A stretch of 35,637 nucleotides of DNA from a virus. The notes below the pieces were generated by a model. That model searched no databases. It saw nothing but the letters and a program-made list of their open reading frames with translations, and was not told where the DNA came from. Shown here piece by piece: positions 33,951 through 35,637 of the stretch. Location: positions 1-35,637 of the IMG/VR virus record IMGVR_UViG_3300010885_018341; one strand, written 5' to 3'. Every line of letters begins with the position of its first letter. Position 1 is the stretch's first letter. The position numbers were made by a program, and so were the translations under genes.

Positions 33951-34814
33951 ATGCCAACCACAGTAAAATTTCGCAGAGCAAATGTTTCAGCTAACAATGG
34001 ATTTACCGGTTCAGCTGGTGAGATTACCATTGATGAAACCAACTGGAATTTAAGAATCCATGATGGTGCAACTGCTGGCGGGCATGCTGTTGGTGGTGGT
34101 GCAGGCGGCGGAGTAAGCCGGATAGTTGCTGGTAGCGGTATAACTTTAAACCCAAGCAGTGGGTTAGGTGCTGTGACCATTAATTCCACTGGCGGCGCTG
34201 GTGCTTTCAGTGGTACTTTGGGTAATGTGAGTGCAGACCCAGTTTCGGAAACAATTAATTTTTGGTGCACCAATTTTAACATTCATTATGGGCGCACTGA
34301 CTATTTGGGAAATCCCAGTCGCCGTGTTGCCAGTTTCCAAGGAGACGGAAACTTTGCTATCTACGACGTAGAAAGCGGATACCATCAGGGCTACGGCGGA
34401 TTTGGTACATCCATCTTTAGTGCAGAAACATATCCTACTGCTAGTCCAAGTGATCATTTGCGCAGTGATCGAAATGATAAAGAAAATATTACTCCTACCA
34501 TCTTGAACGGTATGAATGTGATATTAAATTTACAGGTTGTGGATTTTAAATGGCGTGACGGATTGCGTGAAAACGATGGTGAAATGCACACAGGGTTAAT
34601 TGCCCAGGATGTGAAGCCGTTGGTGCCTGATGCAGTTTGGGCTATCACGCATCCACCGTATGGAGATCCAGCTAAACCATCTTACCGATTAAACAAAGCA
34701 GAAATTGTGCCTAGTCTTATTAAAGCGTTTCAAGAATTAAAAGCTGAAAAAGACAGTGAAATTGCAGCACTACAAGCAGATATACAAATATTAAAAACAA
34801 AATTAGGAATATAA
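33951..34814 (+). CDS. Short tail spike with C-terminal S74 self-cleaving chaperone
   Basis: A 287-residue protein. Residues 1-50 (VKFRRANVSANNGFTGSAGE, ITIDETNWNLRIHDGATAGG) resemble the N-terminal adaptor of Mtd-type receptor-binding proteins and are shared with the next gene. Residues 45-75 are Gly-rich. The C-terminal 120 residues are a peptidase S74 intramolecular chaperone: Ser172-Asp173 in LRSDRNDKENI, Lys177, VVDFKWRDGLREND, HTGLIAQDVKPLVPDAVW, EIVPSLIKAFQELKAEKDSE and a final coiled coil. By analogy with phage endosialidase the chaperone trimerises the chain and cuts itself off between Ser and Asp. After cleavage only about 172 residues would remain, a very short spike. The ATG follows AAGGA. 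Confidence 0.85.
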   Translation: MPTTVKFRRANVSANNGFTGSAGEITIDETNWNLRIHDGATAGGHAVGGGAGGGVSRIVAGSGITLNPSSGLGAVTINSTGGAGAFSGTLGNVSADPVSETINFWCTNFNIHYGRTDYLGNPSRRVASFQGDGNFAIYDVESGYHQGYGGFGTSIFSAETYPTASPSDHLRSDRNDKENITPTILNGMNVILNLQVVDFKWRDGLRENDGEMHTGLIAQDVKPLVPDAVWAITHPPYGDPAKPSYRLNKAEIVPSLIKAFQELKAEKDSEIAALQADIQILKTKLGI

Positions 34815-34835
34815 AACTGTTTAGCGTCCCAGCCT

Positions 34836-34847
34836 ACTATAAATATT
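34836..34847 (+). promoter_or_regulatory. T4-type late promoter box (exact TATAAATA) upstream of gene 34867
   Basis: CTATAAATATTC contains TATAAATA (34838-34845), identical to the T4 late consensus and the only box here with T at its first position. It ends 22 bases before the ATG; GGGA lies between. Confidence 0.85.
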
Positions 34848-34866
34848 CTTTGATTGGGATATTTCT

Positions 34867-35637
34867 ATGACAACTATGGTGCAATTACGCCGCGCTGGTT
34901 CAGGTGCTAACGACCAATACATTGGTGCGGTAGGCGAAATCACTGTAGATATTGATAATTGGGCATTGAGATTACACGATGGTGCAACACCTGGTGGCCA
35001 TATTATTGGTAGTGGTCCACTTGGCACCGGAGTTATATTACCATCTCAGACTGGACAAAGTGGGAAATTTTTAACAACCAACGGTAGCAATTTAAGTTGG
35101 GCTGCAATTCCTGGAGGAAGCAGCGGCAACTATGTTCTGCCTATTGCTAGCGATACTACTATTGGCGGTATTCGAATTGGTAGCGGGTTAACAATAGATC
35201 CTAAAACTGGTGTTGTTAGCGTATTAAGCCAACAAGGTCCTATGGGACCAACAGGGCCAAATGGTCTAACTGGACCAACAGGTCCTCAGGGTGCTACTGG
35301 TGCTCCCGGAACAGTGTTACCTCCTTATGTGTTGCCTATTGCAAGCGCAACTGTGTTGGGAGGTGTAAAAATTGGTGCTGGTGTAAATGTGTTACCAGAC
35401 GGAACCATAAGTGTGTTCGGAACTGGTACAAGTACAATAGCAACAAAATTAGAGGTAGATCCGGGCGGCAAACCTTATACCATCAAAGTAACAAATAGTG
35501 ACGGTACAAATTATCTGGTAACCATGAGAACTACTCAAGGACCAGCTACACCACCACCGCCACCCGCATCTCCTCCACCTCCAGCACCTCCTGGTACACC
35601 ACCGCCTCCAGCTCCTCCTGGTACACCTCCGCCACCG
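34867..35637 (+). CDS. Tail fibre with collagen-like and proline-rich regions (partial)
   Basis: 257 residues are visible and the frame runs off the right edge. Residues 1-50 (MTTMVQLRRAGSGANDQYIG, AVGEITVDIDNWALRLHDGA) are the same adaptor as in the preceding protein. Two copies of a fibre repeat follow, YVLPIASDTTIGGIRIGSG (from 89) and YVLPIASATVLGGVKIGAG (from 154), each ending with ...GVVSV or ...GTISV. Between them lie eight Gly-X-Y triplets (124-147: GPMGPTGPNGLTGPTGPQG, then ATGAPG), a collagen-like rod. The visible C-terminus is proline-rich, with the 9-residue unit PPPPAPPGT repeated. Collagen-like stretches form trimeric rods in many phage fibres; proline-rich ends are unusual and could be a rigid spacer. 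The receptor-binding end is not visible. Start set by GGGA and by the shared N-terminus. Confidence 0.8.
   Translation, partial: MTTMVQLRRAGSGANDQYIGAVGEITVDIDNWALRLHDGATPGGHIIGSGPLGTGVILPSQTGQSGKFLTTNGSNLSWAAIPGGSSGNYVLPIASDTTIGGIRIGSGLTIDPKTGVVSVLSQQGPMGPTGPNGLTGPTGPQGATGAPGTVLPPYVLPIASATVLGGVKIGAGVNVLPDGTISVFGTGTSTIATKLEVDPGGKPYTIKVTNSDGTNYLVTMRTTQGPATPPPPPASPPPPAPPGTPPPPAPPGTPPPP
35236..35307 (+). repeat. Collagen-like Gly-X-Y repeat
   Basis: Eight consecutive Gly-X-Y triplets with Pro at many X positions (residues 124-147 of the last fibre). Confidence 0.9.
35572..35637 (+). repeat. 27-base tandem repeat coding PPPPAPPGT
   Basis: Unit 1 is 35572-35598, unit 2 is 35599-35625 and a partial third unit runs into the window end. 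Each codes for PPPPAPPGT. The two full units are nearly the same in DNA sequence, differing mainly at third codon positions, so the repeat is fairly recent. Confidence 0.85.

Noticed and set aside
33951-35637. Diversity-generating retroelement target, because of the Mtd-like N-terminus
   Set aside because: No C-type lectin variable region, template repeat or reverse transcriptase is visible in the window.

Overview
The window is the end of a replication/late-regulation block and the start of a long baseplate and tail-fibre block of a tailed phage with a contractile tail (T4-like myovirus). Recognisable T4-type proteins are a gp47-like Mre11/SbcD nuclease subunit, a gp55-like late sigma factor, and the baseplate proteins gp48/gp54-like, gp53, a gp27-like hub candidate, gp5-like spike, gp25 and gp6. 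The style of the proteins (gp55 with a long insertion, gp5 without an internal lysozyme, very long gp6, a giant structural protein, many short fibre genes) is what I associate with T4-like phages of aquatic bacteria such as cyanophages and pelagiphages. The host cannot be named from the sequence. No tRNA, integrase, IS element or CRISPR array was seen, and no gap without a gene exceeds about 115 bases.

Layout. Bases 1-1488 are on the minus strand: the 5' part of the gp47-like gene (cut by the left edge) and the gp55-like gene. From 1543 to the right edge everything is on the plus strand. 1543-11444 encodes the conserved baseplate (tube cap, gp53, hub, spike, gp25, gp6). 11458-25053 is one 4531-residue gene for a giant virion protein. 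25055-35637 is a run of twelve small to medium genes for accessory baseplate, fibre and spike proteins; the last one is cut by the right edge.

How it works together. The gp55-like sigma factor would direct RNA polymerase to late promoters. Nine plus-strand copies of a T4-late-type box (consensus RATAAATAYT; T4 consensus TATAAATA) lie in the window: eight in intergenic gaps with the box ending 16-22 bases before a start codon, and one inside the 52-residue gene. A tenth, minus-strand copy overlaps the first as a palindrome in the gap between the divergent gp55-like and gp48/gp54-like genes. These boxes divide the structural block into transcription units: 1543-7998, 8043-26754, 26783-29741 (perhaps split at 28755), 29855-31299, then single-gene units for the last four fibres.

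Most unusual content: the giant protein carries what looks like a seven-bladed FG-GAP-type beta-propeller whose inter-blade loops hold complete extra domains; the same small beta module recurs four times in the giant protein and in two separate fibre genes; and the fibre genes are built from a small set of shuffled parts (three share one N-terminal adaptor, two share another), ending in a C1q-like head, a self-cleaving S74 chaperone, and a collagen-like/proline-rich fibre. Function calls rest on recognising motifs by eye; no database search was run.
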